Source: an uncultured Pseudomonadota bacterium
GTDB lineage: Bacteria; Pseudomonadota; Gammaproteobacteria; Steroidobacterales; Steroidobacteraceae
Length of the DNA stretch: 64,000 nucleotides
Assembly: GCA_903879335.1 (NCBI GenBank)
Contig: CAIRLC010000007.1
Coordinates: 221,080 to 285,079 of the forward strand
Direction: 5' to 3'
The notes under the pieces were generated by a model. The model saw only the letters and a list, made by a program, of their open reading frames with translations, made no database searches and was not told the DNA's origin. Both the position numbers and the translations under genes were made by a program. Shown piece by piece: positions 55,499 through 64,000 of the stretch. Within the stretch, counting starts at the first letter, position 1; every line of letters starts with the position of its first letter.

Positions 55499-56581
55499 CT
55501 ACGCCGGATTAAAACCCGCCGTCGCGCGTACAGCGCCTTGTTCCACGTGGAACATAGCGCCAGGTTGGCCGAGCGAATCGAGTTCCGGGCGAAGGGATGT
55601 CACGAACAGCTGCGACGGCAGTCCCCGGACAACATCTAGCAGGCGTCCCAAGCGGTTGCCGTCAAGTTCGGCCGCTGGGTCGTCTAATAGTAGAACCCCG
55701 CAACCAGGATGCAGCCTTTCCTGGAGTTGTAACTGCGCCAAGATCAACGCAGCGGCGAGCAGCTTTTGTTGTCCACGAGATACCCGTTCGCGGGCAACCT
55801 GGCCATTCACCCTGATCGTGATATCCGCCCGATGCGGGCCGGTGTGGGTTATTCCAAGCTTTACGTCGCGCTCGACACTCTTCGCCAGCGCGACTTCGAA
55901 GCTCTCATCCTGCGCCCAACCCGCCGAGTACCCCGCAGTGATATCCATTCCCAACAACTGCGTTCCGATGTCTGCCAGCGGTTGGGCTAATTGTTCAACA
56001 TAGGCCCGGCGCATTGCATCTAAACGTAGGCCAGAGGTCATTAACTCCGGGTTCCAGACGGCGAGTGCCTTCGAGTTGCCGACCTGACGCAAGGCGGCAT
56101 TCCGTTGTCGAAGTGCGCGGTGATAGCGCTGCCACGCCTCCATGAACCCAGGTTCCACGTGGAACACTCCCCAGTCCAAGAAGCGACGTCGCCGCTGGGG
56201 ACCCTCCTCAAGCAACTTATGAACATCAGGATCGATGATTTGAGGCGGGAAGTATTGGGCTAAGGCTGCCGCGGAGGATGCCGGCGTTCCGCCGACACGA
56301 ATCTCCGTGCCTTGGCGGCTGCCTCCAACACCGAGAACCGTCTGGTGCCCGTCTAATTGAACCCAGCCCACGAGCCGAAATGAATCGGTTCCTTGGCGGA
56401 CTAATCGATCCAAACGACGGGTACGAAATGAGCGGCCTCGGCCTAGAAAAAATAATGCCTCGAGGAGACTCGTCTTCCCCGAGGCATTTTCGCCGACAAA
56501 CAAGTTATAGCGAGAATCGAGATTGAGGCTCACCCGCTCAAGGCAACGAAAATCGTCGATCTCAAGACGTGTGAGCGACAT
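55499..56581 (-). CDS. recF: DNA replication and repair protein RecF
   Basis: A 360-residue SMC-like ATPase that loads RecA at gaps. LEIDDFRCLERVSLNLD, FVGENASGKTSLLEAL (Walker A, about 30-44), SRGQQKLLAAALILAQ (signature) and VLLLDDPAAELDGNRL (Walker B) are all present. It follows dnaN by 7 bases. Length is normal. Confidence 0.96.
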   Translation of the reverse strand: MSLTRLEIDDFRCLERVSLNLDSRYNLFVGENASGKTSLLEALFFLGRGRSFRTRRLDRLVRQGTDSFRLVGWVQLDGHQTVLGVGGSRQGTEIRVGGTPASSAAALAQYFPPQIIDPDVHKLLEEGPQRRRRFLDWGVFHVEPGFMEAWQRYHRALRQRNAALRQVGNSKALAVWNPELMTSGLRLDAMRRAYVEQLAQPLADIGTQLLGMDITAGYSAGWAQDESFEVALAKSVERDVKLGITHTGPHRADITIRVNGQVARERVSRGQQKLLAAALILAQLQLQERLHPGCGVLLLDDPAAELDGNRLGRLLDVVRGLPSQLFVTSLRPELDSLGQPGAMFHVEQGAVRATAGFNPA

Positions 56582-56588
56582 TCTCCGA

Positions 56589-57683
56589 TCAGAGTCGCAT
56601 TGGCATCACGACGTAACGGCTTGAACCACCGCCTGGTGCACGAAGCAAACAACTGCTGTTCGCATCGGTCAGTCCCAATTCGACTTCAACACCATCTAGC
56701 GCGGCGAGGGCGTCGAGCAAATAGTTGACGTTGAAACCAACCTCGAATTCCTCACCTTCGTAAGCCACCTCGACTTCTTCCTCTGCCTCTTCCTGCTCCG
56801 GGTTATGGGCAGTCAGTACGAGCAAATTAGCGCGTAAAGCCAAGCGAATACCGCGGTACTTCTCATTCGCTAGAATCGACGTGCGATGCAGCGCACGCCG
56901 TAAGGCGTCACGATCAGCTTTTACCAAGCGACCAGGTGCGGCAGGAATAACGCGACCATACTCCGGAAAACGACCATCGATTAGCTTCGAAGTGAAGCGA
57001 ATATCGCCGATTGAGACACGAACGTGGTTACTTCCCACCTGCACCGCGGCAACGCCTTCATTGCCGATCAAGCGCTGCAGCTCTAAAACACCCTTTCGCG
57101 GGATAATGACCTGATGGATGCCTGGCTTCAGAGCCAACTCAATTTCGCTCAATGCCAGACGATGACCGTCAGTCGCGACTGTTCGAAGCATTTTCCCATC
57201 TGATTCCAGCAACATGCCGTTCAGGTAATAACGAACATCTTGTTGCGCCATGGAGAAATGCGTCTTCTCCAACAACCCACGAAGCCCGGGCTGGTCGATA
57301 TCAAAGGCGAGTTGGGCGTTAATCTCTTCAACGGCCGGAAAGTCCGTTGCCGGAAGGGTGGTGAGCGTAAAACGGCTCTTGCCTGACCGGACAATGACTT
57401 TGTCACCTTCAAGCGAGAAAGTAACGTTCGACTTTTCCGGTAGTGCCCGAACGATGTCTAGGAACTTGCGGCCTGGGACCGTAATGTCACCAGCGGCTTG
57501 CACTGTGACTTCCCCACCCGCCACTAACTCGACCTCAAGGTCGGTAGCGGTGATCGATATGCGACCGTTCTTGGCCGAAAGCAGTACGTTCGCCAAGATC
57601 GGCATCGTCTGCCGACGTTCGACAACGCCAATGACTGCTTGCAATGGCTCGAGAATACGCTCGCGTTCGCTCGTGAATTTCAT
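56589..57683 (-). CDS. dnaN: DNA polymerase III beta sliding clamp
   Basis: A 364-residue clamp made of three similar domains; the dimer encircles DNA and tethers the polymerase. LQAVIGVVERRQTMPILANVLL near the start and VMPMRL at the C-terminus, where binding partners dock, are conserved. It lies 263 bases after dnaA; this gap is the likely oriC. Co-oriented with recF and gyrB. Confidence 0.97.
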   Translation of the reverse strand: MKFTSERERILEPLQAVIGVVERRQTMPILANVLLSAKNGRISITATDLEVELVAGGEVTVQAAGDITVPGRKFLDIVRALPEKSNVTFSLEGDKVIVRSGKSRFTLTTLPATDFPAVEEINAQLAFDIDQPGLRGLLEKTHFSMAQQDVRYYLNGMLLESDGKMLRTVATDGHRLALSEIELALKPGIHQVIIPRKGVLELQRLIGNEGVAAVQVGSNHVRVSIGDIRFTSKLIDGRFPEYGRVIPAAPGRLVKADRDALRRALHRTSILANEKYRGIRLALRANLLVLTAHNPEQEEAEEEVEVAYEGEEFEVGFNVNYLLDALAALDGVEVELGLTDANSSCLLRAPGGGSSRYVVMPMRL

Positions 57684-57946
57684 CGTGACACCTTCGGCTT
57701 AGCCGATCCGACCCACCCTGAGTTCTTTAATCTTAAGTCTGGAATATCTAGGAACTCAGATAGTTGCTGTTGCAACTGAGGAGCCGAGTTTCTGCTGATA
57801 ACCCAAAAATAACCTTATAAATCAAATTTTTGCGCGAAGCATAAGCGTCTTAATAGCTCGCCTATATCCGGCGCGGATCCTGTGCGGGACCTGTGGATAT
57901 CTTGCCATGGATTTTATCCTCGCAAAGGCTCCACAAGTTATCCACA
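57684..57946. other. Probable replication origin (oriC) between dnaA and dnaN
   Basis: A 263-base gap with one perfect DnaA box (TTATCCACA, 57938-57946) directly next to the dnaA stop, a near-perfect reverse box (TGTGGATAT, 57892-57900), a weaker TGCTGATAA at about 57793 and an AT-rich stretch (about 57800-57845) suitable for unwinding. The dyad AGTTGC/GCAACT lies near 57762-57777. The alternative gap, dnaA-rpmH (59324-59499), shows no good DnaA box. Confidence 0.65.
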
Positions 57947-59323
57947 TCATCCGGTCAAAGTTCTTAACAGGTTTGCATAATCCTCTTCGACACGCCGCTC
58001 TGCGTCCCGCAATTCGCGGATGCGCTTACATGCGTGTAGAACCGTCGTATGGTCGCGTCCGCCGAACGCGTCGCCGATTTCCGGGAGCGAATGCGTCGTC
58101 AGCTCCTTCGCCAGCGCCATGGCAACTTGCCTTGGCCGAGCAACCGACCGACTACGTCGCTGCGATAAAAGTTCTGCCACGCGCAACTTGTAATACTCGG
58201 CTACGGTCTTTTGAATGTTCTCGATCGTGACCAACTTCTCTTGAAGCGCAATAAGATCTTTGAGCGCCTCACGTGCGAATTCAATCGTAATTGGGCGACC
58301 CGTGAACTGTGCATTGGCCGCAACACGGCGGAGGGCGCCTTCTAACTCACGAACGTTGGAGCGGATTCTCTTCGCAATAAAGAATGCGACCTCGTCCGGT
58401 AAGGCGACATGCGCAAGTTGCGCTTTGCTCATCAAGATAGCCACACACGTTTCTAAGTCGGGCGGTTCGATCGAAATCGTGAGGCCCCAACCAAAGCGCG
58501 ATTTCAATCTTTCCTCGAGACCCGTGACCTCTTTCGGATAACGATCACAAGTCAGAATGATTTGTTGCTGACCCTCTAACAAAGAGTTGAAGGTGTGAAA
58601 AAACTCTTCCTGTGAACGATCTTTACCGGCGAAAAACTGTATGTCATCAATCAGGAGCGCGTCCAAAGACCGGTAGGCCACTTTGAAGTCAGCAATCGTA
58701 TTGTGCTGTAAAGCCCGAACCATATCGCCGACGAAGCGTTCTGAATGCACATAAGCCACTCGAGCATCAGGACGACGCGACTTGATCTCATTCGCGACCG
58801 CGTGCATCAAATGAGTCTTGCCTAAACCGACACCGCCGTAAACAAATAACGGGTTATAAGCAACGCCAGGGTTGTCGGCCACTTGGCGAGCGGCTGCTTT
58901 CGCCAACTGGTTGCTTTTGCCTTCGACGAAATTATCGAAGGTGAACTCGGGATTGATTCTGGCCCCGATGACAGTCGGCTGCGGCCGTCCAGTTGAGCGG
59001 CCGCCAAACTCTATGGTGGGCCCCGACGAAGAGGTCTTAGGAGCTTCCGCGTCCGGCGCCTTGCTCTCGCGGCTACCGATCTCAAGAGAGATGACCGGGA
59101 GCGTTTCATTCTCAGGCACCTGTGCCGAAACGAGTTCGACAATGCGCGGCAGGACGTTGCTTCTCACCCAATCAACGACGAACTTGTTCGGCGCGAGTAA
59201 TTTCAGTTGCCCTTCGCCACCCGAGGCCTGTAACGGACGCACCCAGGTATTAAACTGCTGTTCGGCGATCTCAGCCTCGAGATGGCGTAAACACAGGCTC
59301 CAAAGTTCATCTGCGAAAGCCAT
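57947..59323 (-). CDS. dnaA: Chromosomal replication initiator DnaA
   Basis: A 458-residue initiator. Domain I starts [31 protein letters not shown]; after a Pro/Ser linker, the AAA+ domain has [14 protein letters not shown] (Walker A) and [25 protein letters not shown] (Walker B region); domain IV ends [19 protein letters not shown], which reads DnaA boxes. The ATG at 59323 is chosen because it begins domain I; the frame stays open 143 codons further, but that part overlaps rpmH and is not initiator-like. Divergent from rpmH. Confidence 0.97.
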   Translation of the reverse strand: MAFADELWSLCLRHLEAEIAEQQFNTWVRPLQASGGEGQLKLLAPNKFVVDWVRSNVLPRIVELVSAQVPENETLPVISLEIGSRESKAPDAEAPKTSSSGPTIEFGGRSTGRPQPTVIGARINPEFTFDNFVEGKSNQLAKAAARQVADNPGVAYNPLFVYGGVGLGKTHLMHAVANEIKSRRPDARVAYVHSERFVGDMVRALQHNTIADFKVAYRSLDALLIDDIQFFAGKDRSQEEFFHTFNSLLEGQQQIILTCDRYPKEVTGLEERLKSRFGWGLTISIEPPDLETCVAILMSKAQLAHVALPDEVAFFIAKRIRSNVRELEGALRRVAANAQFTGRPITIEFAREALKDLIALQEKLVTIENIQKTVAEYYKLRVAELLSQRRSRSVARPRQVAMALAKELTTHSLPEIGDAFGGRDHTTVLHACKRIRELRDAERRVEEDYANLLRTLTG

Positions 59324-59499
59324 GTCTGGGTGCCGGGCCGTAGTAAAGGGGTTGAGCGGGAACGCGAGTCTATAACGACCCTCTGCCAGGTGCAGTAACT
59401 TCAACCGCGTGATGGCGTTGACAAGCCGCTCACTCGCAGATAAATTGTGCGGCTCGGGCCGATAAACGGCACAACTTTGAATTTCCGGACGATTTTGCC

Positions 59500-59634
59500 A
59501 TGAAGCGCACTTACCAGCCGAGCACCATCCACCGCAAGCGTACGCACGGTTTCCGTGCACGCATGGCGACGAAGAAGGGCCGGCAGGTCCTCGCTCGCCG
59601 TCGCGCGAAGGGCCGCAAGCGCCTGATCCCGTAA
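59500..59634 (+). CDS. rpmH: 50S ribosomal protein L34
   Basis: A 44-residue basic protein beginning [20 protein letters not shown] and ending KGRKRLIP. It matches L34 over its full length. It is divergent from dnaA, the usual origin-proximal arrangement, and followed 43 bases later by rnpA. Confidence 0.98.
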   Translation: MKRTYQPSTIHRKRTHGFRARMATKKGRQVLARRRAKGRKRLIP

Positions 59635-59677
59635 TAGGGAACCGCGTTCGCGGGCGGGCGGTCAGCATTCCATCGCT

Positions 59678-60052
59678 GTGACCCGTACCCACAGTTTTCG
59701 CCCAAATCATCGCCTGCACAGTGGCGCTGACTTCGATCGGGTGTACCGCCAAGGTCGCCGTGCCGGCGATAATCTCTTTGCAGTCAATGCACTAGCAAAC
59801 GTCTCGGGCCATGCGCGGCTCGGAATGTCCGTCAGTTATCGCAGCGTGGGCAAAGCGGTCCGGCGCAATTACATCCGGCGTCTCATCCGTGAAGTCTTTC
59901 GCCACGCTCAACCCGAATTGCCCGCACTCGATTACGTGGTGACCAGTCGACCAGGTGCACGAGAAGCCTCCGAGCCCGACATTGTCCGCAGCCTCGAACG
60001 ACTGATCGGTGACGCGACCCGACGTTCGGTAACTCCGCGTACGCCGACATGA
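59678..60052 (+). CDS. rnpA: Ribonuclease P protein component
   Basis: A 124-residue basic protein that assists the RNase P RNA in cutting tRNA leaders. [21 protein letters not shown] and the RNR-type motif [20 protein letters not shown] (about residues 52-73) are conserved. The start is GTG. yidD begins within its last 4 bases. Confidence 0.95.
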   Translation: MTRTHSFRPNHRLHSGADFDRVYRQGRRAGDNLFAVNALANVSGHARLGMSVSYRSVGKAVRRNYIRRLIREVFRHAQPELPALDYVVTSRPGAREASEPDIVRSLERLIGDATRRSVTPRTPT

Positions 60053-60306
60053 GCCCGCTCGCTCGACTGGCTCGCGCCGTAATTCGTCTCTACCAGATCT
60101 GTATCAGCCCCCTTTTGGGAGCCAACTGCCGGTACTATCCGTCCTGCTCCGCGTACGCACTCGAGGCCGTTGAGGTCCACGGCGCGTGGCGTGGCACATG
60201 GTTTGCCGCCCGACGCATCGCTCGCTGCCATCCGTGGCATGCCGGCGGTTACGATCCCGTTCCGGCTGTTGCCCCCAAGGCGCGGCCGTCTGTTGATGGA
60301 ACCTAA
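60049..60306 (+). CDS. yidD: Membrane protein insertion efficiency factor YidD
   Basis: An 85-residue protein with [31 protein letters not shown] (about 18-48), whose two cysteines are invariant, and [17 protein letters not shown] at the end. It acts near YidC in inserting membrane proteins. Overlaps rnpA by 4 bases and lies 8 bases before yidC. Confidence 0.95.
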   Translation: MSPLARLARAVIRLYQICISPLLGANCRYYPSCSAYALEAVEVHGAWRGTWFAARRIARCHPWHAGGYDPVPAVAPKARPSVDGT

Positions 60307-60314
60307 GAGTCCCT

Positions 60315-62009
60315 ATGGATAACCAACGTCTTTTTGCTTTGGCTGGTCTTGGCCTGTTGCTGTTCGTGAACTACCAGACTTGGCAGCACGATTTCGCCCC
60401 GCCGACGGTGCCAGCGGTAGCGGCGACTGCCGCGGTACCCACTGCGACACCGACCTCGGCCTTGAACGATACGGTCCCGAACGCTGGAGCGGCGCCCGAG
60501 AGCGCGACCGGTACCGCGCCAGTTCAAGCGACAACTGCCATTGAGCCGGCCTCTCCATCCGTTGTCGGCGCGGAGGTCCATATCCGATCCGACGTCTTGG
60601 ACCTCGTGGTGAACACGGCGGGTGTCACGATTCAGGGTGCAACCCTAACTCGCTATCCACTGTCCCTCGATCAGCCGAATGCATTTGTACAGCTATTCCG
60701 CGCCGCCGGGAGCGCGGACGGTGTCGCCGTCTTGCAATGGGGCATTGCCGGTGCAGGTGCCGATTCAGCCGCGAATACCATCTATTCGACGCCAGAAACG
60801 AACTACACCTTGGCGGATGGCCAAGAGAGCCTCGATGTCCCATTCACCTGGACTGGCAATGATGGCGTCGCGGTGACACGTACCTTGCACTTGAAGCGTG
60901 GCAGCTATGCGATTGGCCTAGAGCAAACGGTGCATAACGCGGGCGAGGCGGCGTGGCGCGGCCGGCCGTATGCGCAATTCGTGCATCACTGGACCAAGGT
61001 CGATCGGTCCATGTTTAACCCGGCGACCTACTCCTATCAGGGTCCCGCGGTTTACAACGGCAAGAAGTACCAGAAGCTCGCGGTCGAGAAACCAGACAGT
61101 GACGAGCTGCCCAAAGGCGCAATCACGGACGGTTGGATTGCTACGCTGCAACACCACTTTGTGACCGCGATCGTGCCGGACGCGAAAGTACCCACCGAGT
61201 ACTCGATGACCGTGGCAAACGCCGACTACCGCTTGACGGCGCTGGGCGCATGGCAAGACGTCGCGCCAGGCGCGTCTGCGGTGTTCACTAACCAGATTTA
61301 CGTAGGTCCAAAACTACAGGACCAGCTTGACGCGATCGCGCCGAAACTCGACCTGACGGTCGACTACGGCAAGTTGACGGTCATTGCCAAGCCGCTCTTC
61401 TGGCTGCTTTCCCAAGTTCATAAATTAGTCAGCAATTGGGGTCTCGCGATTATCCTCGTCACGGTCATCATCAAAGCCGTGTTTTTCCCGCTGGCGCAGA
61501 CCAGTGGGCGCTCAATGGCTCGCATGCGCAACATCGCGCCGCGTGTCAAAGCCATCCAAGACCGATACAAAGACAATCGCGAAGAACTCGGCAAGCAAAT
61601 GATGGAACTCTATAAGCGAGAGAAGGTTAATCCACTCTCGGGTTGCTTGCCGATGCTGGTTCAGATCCCAGTCTTCATGGGCTTCTACTGGGTCCTGCTG
61701 GAAAGTGTCGAAATGCGTCAGGCGCCCTTTATCGGATGGATCCAAGATCTCTCGATTAAGGACCCGATCTTTATCCTGCCGGCTCTCATGTGTGCGGCTA
61801 TGTTTGGTCAATTCAAAATGAACCCAACGCCGCCGGATCCTACGCAAGCTAAGGTCTTCGCGATCATGCCGTTCTTTATGACGGCAATGATGGCGTTCTT
61901 CCCGGCCGGCCTAGTGCTGTATTGGATCACCAATACGGGCCTGTCCATTGCGCAGCAATGGCACATTAACAAGGCTGTCTCAGAAGAATCACAGAAGAGT
62001 CGCAACTGA
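60315..62009 (+). CDS. yidC: Membrane protein insertase YidC
   Basis: A 564-residue insertase. An N-terminal helix (about 5-20, FALAGLGLLLFVNYQTW) anchors a Thr/Ala-rich linker and a large periplasmic beta domain (about 80-340); the C-terminal core has five helices, from LVSNWGLAIILVTVIIKAVFFPL, with the substrate-contacting arginine in this region. NPLSGCLPMLVQIPVFMGFYWVLLESVEMRQAPF is highly conserved. Part of the rpmH-rnpA-yidD-yidC-mnmE block. Confidence 0.97.
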   Translation: MDNQRLFALAGLGLLLFVNYQTWQHDFAPPTVPAVAATAAVPTATPTSALNDTVPNAGAAPESATGTAPVQATTAIEPASPSVVGAEVHIRSDVLDLVVNTAGVTIQGATLTRYPLSLDQPNAFVQLFRAAGSADGVAVLQWGIAGAGADSAANTIYSTPETNYTLADGQESLDVPFTWTGNDGVAVTRTLHLKRGSYAIGLEQTVHNAGEAAWRGRPYAQFVHHWTKVDRSMFNPATYSYQGPAVYNGKKYQKLAVEKPDSDELPKGAITDGWIATLQHHFVTAIVPDAKVPTEYSMTVANADYRLTALGAWQDVAPGASAVFTNQIYVGPKLQDQLDAIAPKLDLTVDYGKLTVIAKPLFWLLSQVHKLVSNWGLAIILVTVIIKAVFFPLAQTSGRSMARMRNIAPRVKAIQDRYKDNREELGKQMMELYKREKVNPLSGCLPMLVQIPVFMGFYWVLLESVEMRQAPFIGWIQDLSIKDPIFILPALMCAAMFGQFKMNPTPPDPTQAKVFAIMPFFMTAMMAFFPAGLVLYWITNTGLSIAQQWHINKAVSEESQKSRN

Positions 62010-62018
62010 GGACATCCA

Positions 62019-63353
62019 ATGTCGTCGGCTGAGTCCCACGACACGATCGTTGCACTGGCGACGCCGCCCGGCCGGGGCGGCGTCGGTATTCTTCGGCTGT
62101 CAGGACCCGACGCGAATTCGATTGCTTGCGCAATCGCCGGCTCATTGCCATTGCCGCGAATCGTTGCGCACCGTGTATTCAGTGACGAAAGCGGACCCAT
62201 CGATAGCGGACTTGTCGCCCGATTTGAAAAGCCGCGCTCATATACTGGCGAGGACGTCGTTGAGTTGCACGGCCATGGCGGCCCTGTGGTCATGGACCTA
62301 TTGCTTAGACAAGCGTTAAAACTGGGTGCCCGTCAGGCTGCACCCGGCGAATTTACGCAACGGGCCTACCTCAATGAACGGCTGGACCTTGCAGAAGCCG
62401 AAGCCGTCGCTGACCTCATTGACGCCGGATCGGAGGCTGCGGCCCGAGCCGCTCAACGATCCTTATCTGGCGAATTTTCGCGCCGGGTAACCGACATTTT
62501 GCTCGGCCTTGAATACCTGCGCATCGAAGTCGAGGCCAGTATCGACTTCGTGGATGAAGACATCGCGCTCCAGGAAGAGGCCGGTGTGCGGCAACGCCTG
62601 CAGTCACTCCGTGCCGCCGTTGACGATCTGCTGCGTGTCGCTGGTCGCGGCCGTCTACTGACCGAGGGCTGTATAGTCGTTATTGCTGGCCGCCCGAATG
62701 CCGGGAAGTCCAGTTTGATGAATGCACTCGCCGGCCACGATGCGGCGATCGTCACCGATATCCCTGGCACGACCCGGGACGTCCTGCGGGAGCGCGTCAA
62801 CTTAGAAGGCCTGCCGATTACGCTCTTAGATACAGCGGGTATCCGTCATTCGGATGACGTCGTAGAGGCAGAAGGCATTCGGCGGGCGAAGTCTTCAATT
62901 CAATCCGCCGATCACGTCTTGTATCTGGTCGATCTCAGTGATCCCCAAGCAATCGCGGATTCGAGTCAGGAAATAGTTTCCCTTGGCCGCGAGACACAGA
63001 CCACGTTGGTCTATACCAAGTCTGACAAGGTTCAGGATGCGCCAGCCGACGGACTGACCATCTCCGTCACGGACGATGTCAGTCTCCAGCGGCTGCGATC
63101 CCATCTATTGAATGTTTTGGGTTTCAGCCACGCCGTGGAAACTGATCTGAGCGCGCGTCGTCGTCATCTTGATGCTTTACAGCGCACGCTGACCGCCCTC
63201 GACGTGGCCGTCGAGCAGGCCGAGCTGGGATACACCGACCTTTTTGCCGAAGAACTGCGCGGCGCCCATCACGTGCTTGGCGAAATCACAGGTCATATGA
63301 GCAGCGATGATCTATTGGGCCGAATCTTTTCGACATTCTGCATCGGGAAATAG
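62019..63353 (+). CDS. mnmE: tRNA modification GTPase MnmE
   Basis: A 444-residue GTPase that with MnmG builds the 5-carboxymethylaminomethyl group at wobble uridines. DTIVALATPPGRGGVGILRLSG is the formyl-THF domain; the G domain has GRPNAGKSSLMNAL (G1), DIPGTTRD (G2), DTAGIR (G3) and TKSD (G4); the C-terminus is FCIGK with the catalytic cysteine. It is intact up to its stop. The last 18 bases also resemble an integration site. Confidence 0.97.
   Translation: MSSAESHDTIVALATPPGRGGVGILRLSGPDANSIACAIAGSLPLPRIVAHRVFSDESGPIDSGLVARFEKPRSYTGEDVVELHGHGGPVVMDLLLRQALKLGARQAAPGEFTQRAYLNERLDLAEAEAVADLIDAGSEAAARAAQRSLSGEFSRRVTDILLGLEYLRIEVEASIDFVDEDIALQEEAGVRQRLQSLRAAVDDLLRVAGRGRLLTEGCIVVIAGRPNAGKSSLMNALAGHDAAIVTDIPGTTRDVLRERVNLEGLPITLLDTAGIRHSDDVVEAEGIRRAKSSIQSADHVLYLVDLSDPQAIADSSQEIVSLGRETQTTLVYTKSDKVQDAPADGLTISVTDDVSLQRLRSHLLNVLGFSHAVETDLSARRRHLDALQRTLTALDVAVEQAELGYTDLFAEELRGAHHVLGEITGHMSSDDLLGRIFSTFCIGK
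63336..63353 (+). other. Probable attachment site at the mnmE 3' end
   Basis: TTCTGCATCGGGAAATAG encodes the last residues FCIGK and stop. In Salmonella genomic island 1 and relatives the equivalent 18 bases of mnmE (thdF/trmE) are the attB core. With an integrase gene starting 234 bases downstream, this is the likely left junction of an integrated element; the matching repeat would lie beyond the window. Confidence 0.6.
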
Positions 63354-63401
63354 CGAGAAGTCCGGAGACGTCCAGCGACTTCCGCTGGCGTCGCATGAAG
63401 T

Positions 63402-63416
63402 GCCTAGTTTCTAGGC
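63402..63416 (+). terminator. Short hairpin terminator after mnmE
   Basis: GCCTAG/CTAGGC with a TTT loop, followed by GTTTT. A further hairpin CCAGCG/CGCTGG lies at 63372-63388. Either could end the mnmE transcript. Confidence 0.5.
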
Positions 63417-63420
63417 GTTT

Positions 63421-63583
63421 TGCCCCACTTTCGTCCATTGCTATCCAGGGGCAGCCTTGTTACTGTGCCCCCATGGGTGCCCCACGGTGCCCCCATAGAT
63501 GCCCCCATGGAGGGGGTCAGAAAATGTTCGTGGGGCACGGGGCGTATTTTCATGGGGGCACCGCGCTTTTTTCCATGGGGGCA
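63421..63583. repeat. Array of TGCCCC(C)A repeats in both orientations before the integrase gene
   Basis: Forward copies start at 63421, 63466, 63478, 63488 and 63500 (TGCCCCCATGG or shorter TGCCCCAC); the last four are 10-12 bases apart, about one helical turn. Inverted copies lie at 63530-63537, 63551-63560 and 63573-63583, spaced 21-22 bases, about two turns. The last touches the integrase start. The arrangement resembles protein-binding iterons, perhaps arm-type integrase sites or an operator. Confidence 0.75.
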
Positions 63584-63586
63584 CGC

Positions 63587-64000
63587 ATGGCACTCACTGA
63601 CACGAAACTCCAGCGTTTGCAGGCGAAAGAGCGCGCCTATCAGCTCGCGGACGGAGGCGGGCTCTACGTTGAAGTGCAGCCGACCGGCAAGACGGTCTGG
63701 CGGATGCAGTACCGGCTGGGCGGCCGGGGCTCGAAGAAGGAGCGGGTGACACTCGGCGAATACCCCGCGCACACGCTTAGCCAAGCCCGCCTGTGGCGCG
63801 AGCAGTGCCGGGCGCTGATCGCCCACGGCCAGTCGCCGGCGGCCGCCAAACAGGCGGAGAGGATCGCGCAGGCGGGACGCGCCACCGACACCGTCGCGGC
63901 GTTTGCGAACCTCTGGTACGCGGACGTCGTGACCCGCACGAACAGCGAGCCGCGCAACATCCGTCGCGTCCTCGACAAGGACGTCCTGCCCGCCATCGGC
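63587..64000 (+). CDS. P4-type tyrosine integrase, N-terminal 138 residues (3' end outside window)
   Basis: The open frame runs to the window edge. MALTDTKLQRLQAKERAYQL, DGGGLYVEVQPTGKTVWRMQY, the basic stretch KKERVTLGEYPAHTLSQAR and EQCRALIAHGQSP mark the DUF4102 arm-binding domain of P4/SGI-like integrases; a core-binding domain begins near residue 103. The catalytic Arg-His-Arg-Tyr part lies outside. An ATG 12 bases upstream (63575) is in frame and possible. The visible sequence is more GC-rich than neighbouring genes, as expected for transferred DNA. Confidence 0.9.
   Translation, partial: MALTDTKLQRLQAKERAYQLADGGGLYVEVQPTGKTVWRMQYRLGGRGSKKERVTLGEYPAHTLSQARLWREQCRALIAHGQSPAAAKQAERIAQAGRATDTVAAFANLWYADVVTRTNSEPRNIRRVLDKDVLPAIG

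Noticed and set aside
59324..59752. 143-codon N-terminal extension of dnaA
   Set aside because: It crosses rpmH on the other strand and does not resemble initiator domain I, which begins at 59323.
63420..63749. 109-codon frame across the repeat array
   Set aside because: It is out of register with the integrase; its Gly/Pro/Trp-rich start is just the translated TGCCCC repeats.

Overview
The window is a continuous stretch of a gammaproteobacterial chromosome around the replication origin. The evidence is gene order. dnaA-dnaN-recF-gyrB run leftward and rpmH-rnpA-yidD-yidC-mnmE run rightward from one point near 57.7-59.5 kb. Next to them lie plsC, glyS-glyQ, glnA-ntrB-ntrC, gpsA-secB-grxC-rhodanese-envC, tatABC-dtd, trkA-trkH and an aa3-type cytochrome oxidase cluster, a neighbourhood I associate with pseudomonads and related gammaproteobacteria. 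Base composition is moderately GC-rich. I cannot name the genus. The organism looks aerobic or facultative, oxidises formate with NAD+, and imports peptides. I saw no rRNA, tRNA, CRISPR array or complete insertion sequence.

Layout. 1-1014: the end of an ALDH7-type aldehyde dehydrogenase and a glyoxalase-II-like hydrolase. 1028-14141: terminal oxidase genes and their assembly factors (ctaB, ctaA, a Sco-like protein, surf1, a DUF2909-type protein, coxC, ctaG, a 45-residue membrane protein, coxA, coxB), split by a complete NAD-dependent formate dehydrogenase operon fdsGBAD. 14142-14674 is a long non-coding gap. 14675-18106: bioC, bioH and a fused acetate kinase/PduL phosphotransacylase form one leftward unit. 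18140-29213: uvrD, trkA, trkH, class I fumarase, a LytS/LytR-type two-component system, an AT-rich gap, dtd and tatABC. 29291-37596: a POT peptide transporter, an OPT transporter, a DMT exporter, a small four-helix membrane protein, an exported amidohydrolase that appears to lack its metal ligands, a MAPEG protein, an EnvC-type amidase activator and a rhodanese. 37603-47067: grxC, secB, gpsA, a membrane protein, trmL, a class 1B-like pyrD, an MscS channel, ntrC, ntrB, a DUF4124 protein and glnA. 47248-52872: an acyl-CoA ligase, glyQ, glyS and plsC. 52918-63353: the origin block. 63354-64000: the start of an integrated element.

How parts work together. glnA has a readable sigma-54 promoter with two upstream NtrC-like sites, and ntrBC lies just downstream, so the nitrogen-control circuit is visible in the DNA. 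The likely oriC is the dnaA-dnaN gap, with one perfect DnaA box touching the dnaA stop codon, a near-perfect box and an AT-rich stretch. At the right edge, the mnmE 3' end encodes the FCIGK terminus that serves as attachment site for SGI1-type islands. It is followed by helically spaced TGCCCC repeats and a P4-type integrase cut by the window end, so an island probably starts here and continues outside.

Most of the window is ordinary conserved chromosome. The items most worth a second look are the integrase/repeat array after mnmE, the AckA-PduL fusion, the exported pseudo-amidohydrolase, the fds operon inside the oxidase cluster, and the class 1B-like PyrD with no PyrK beside it.
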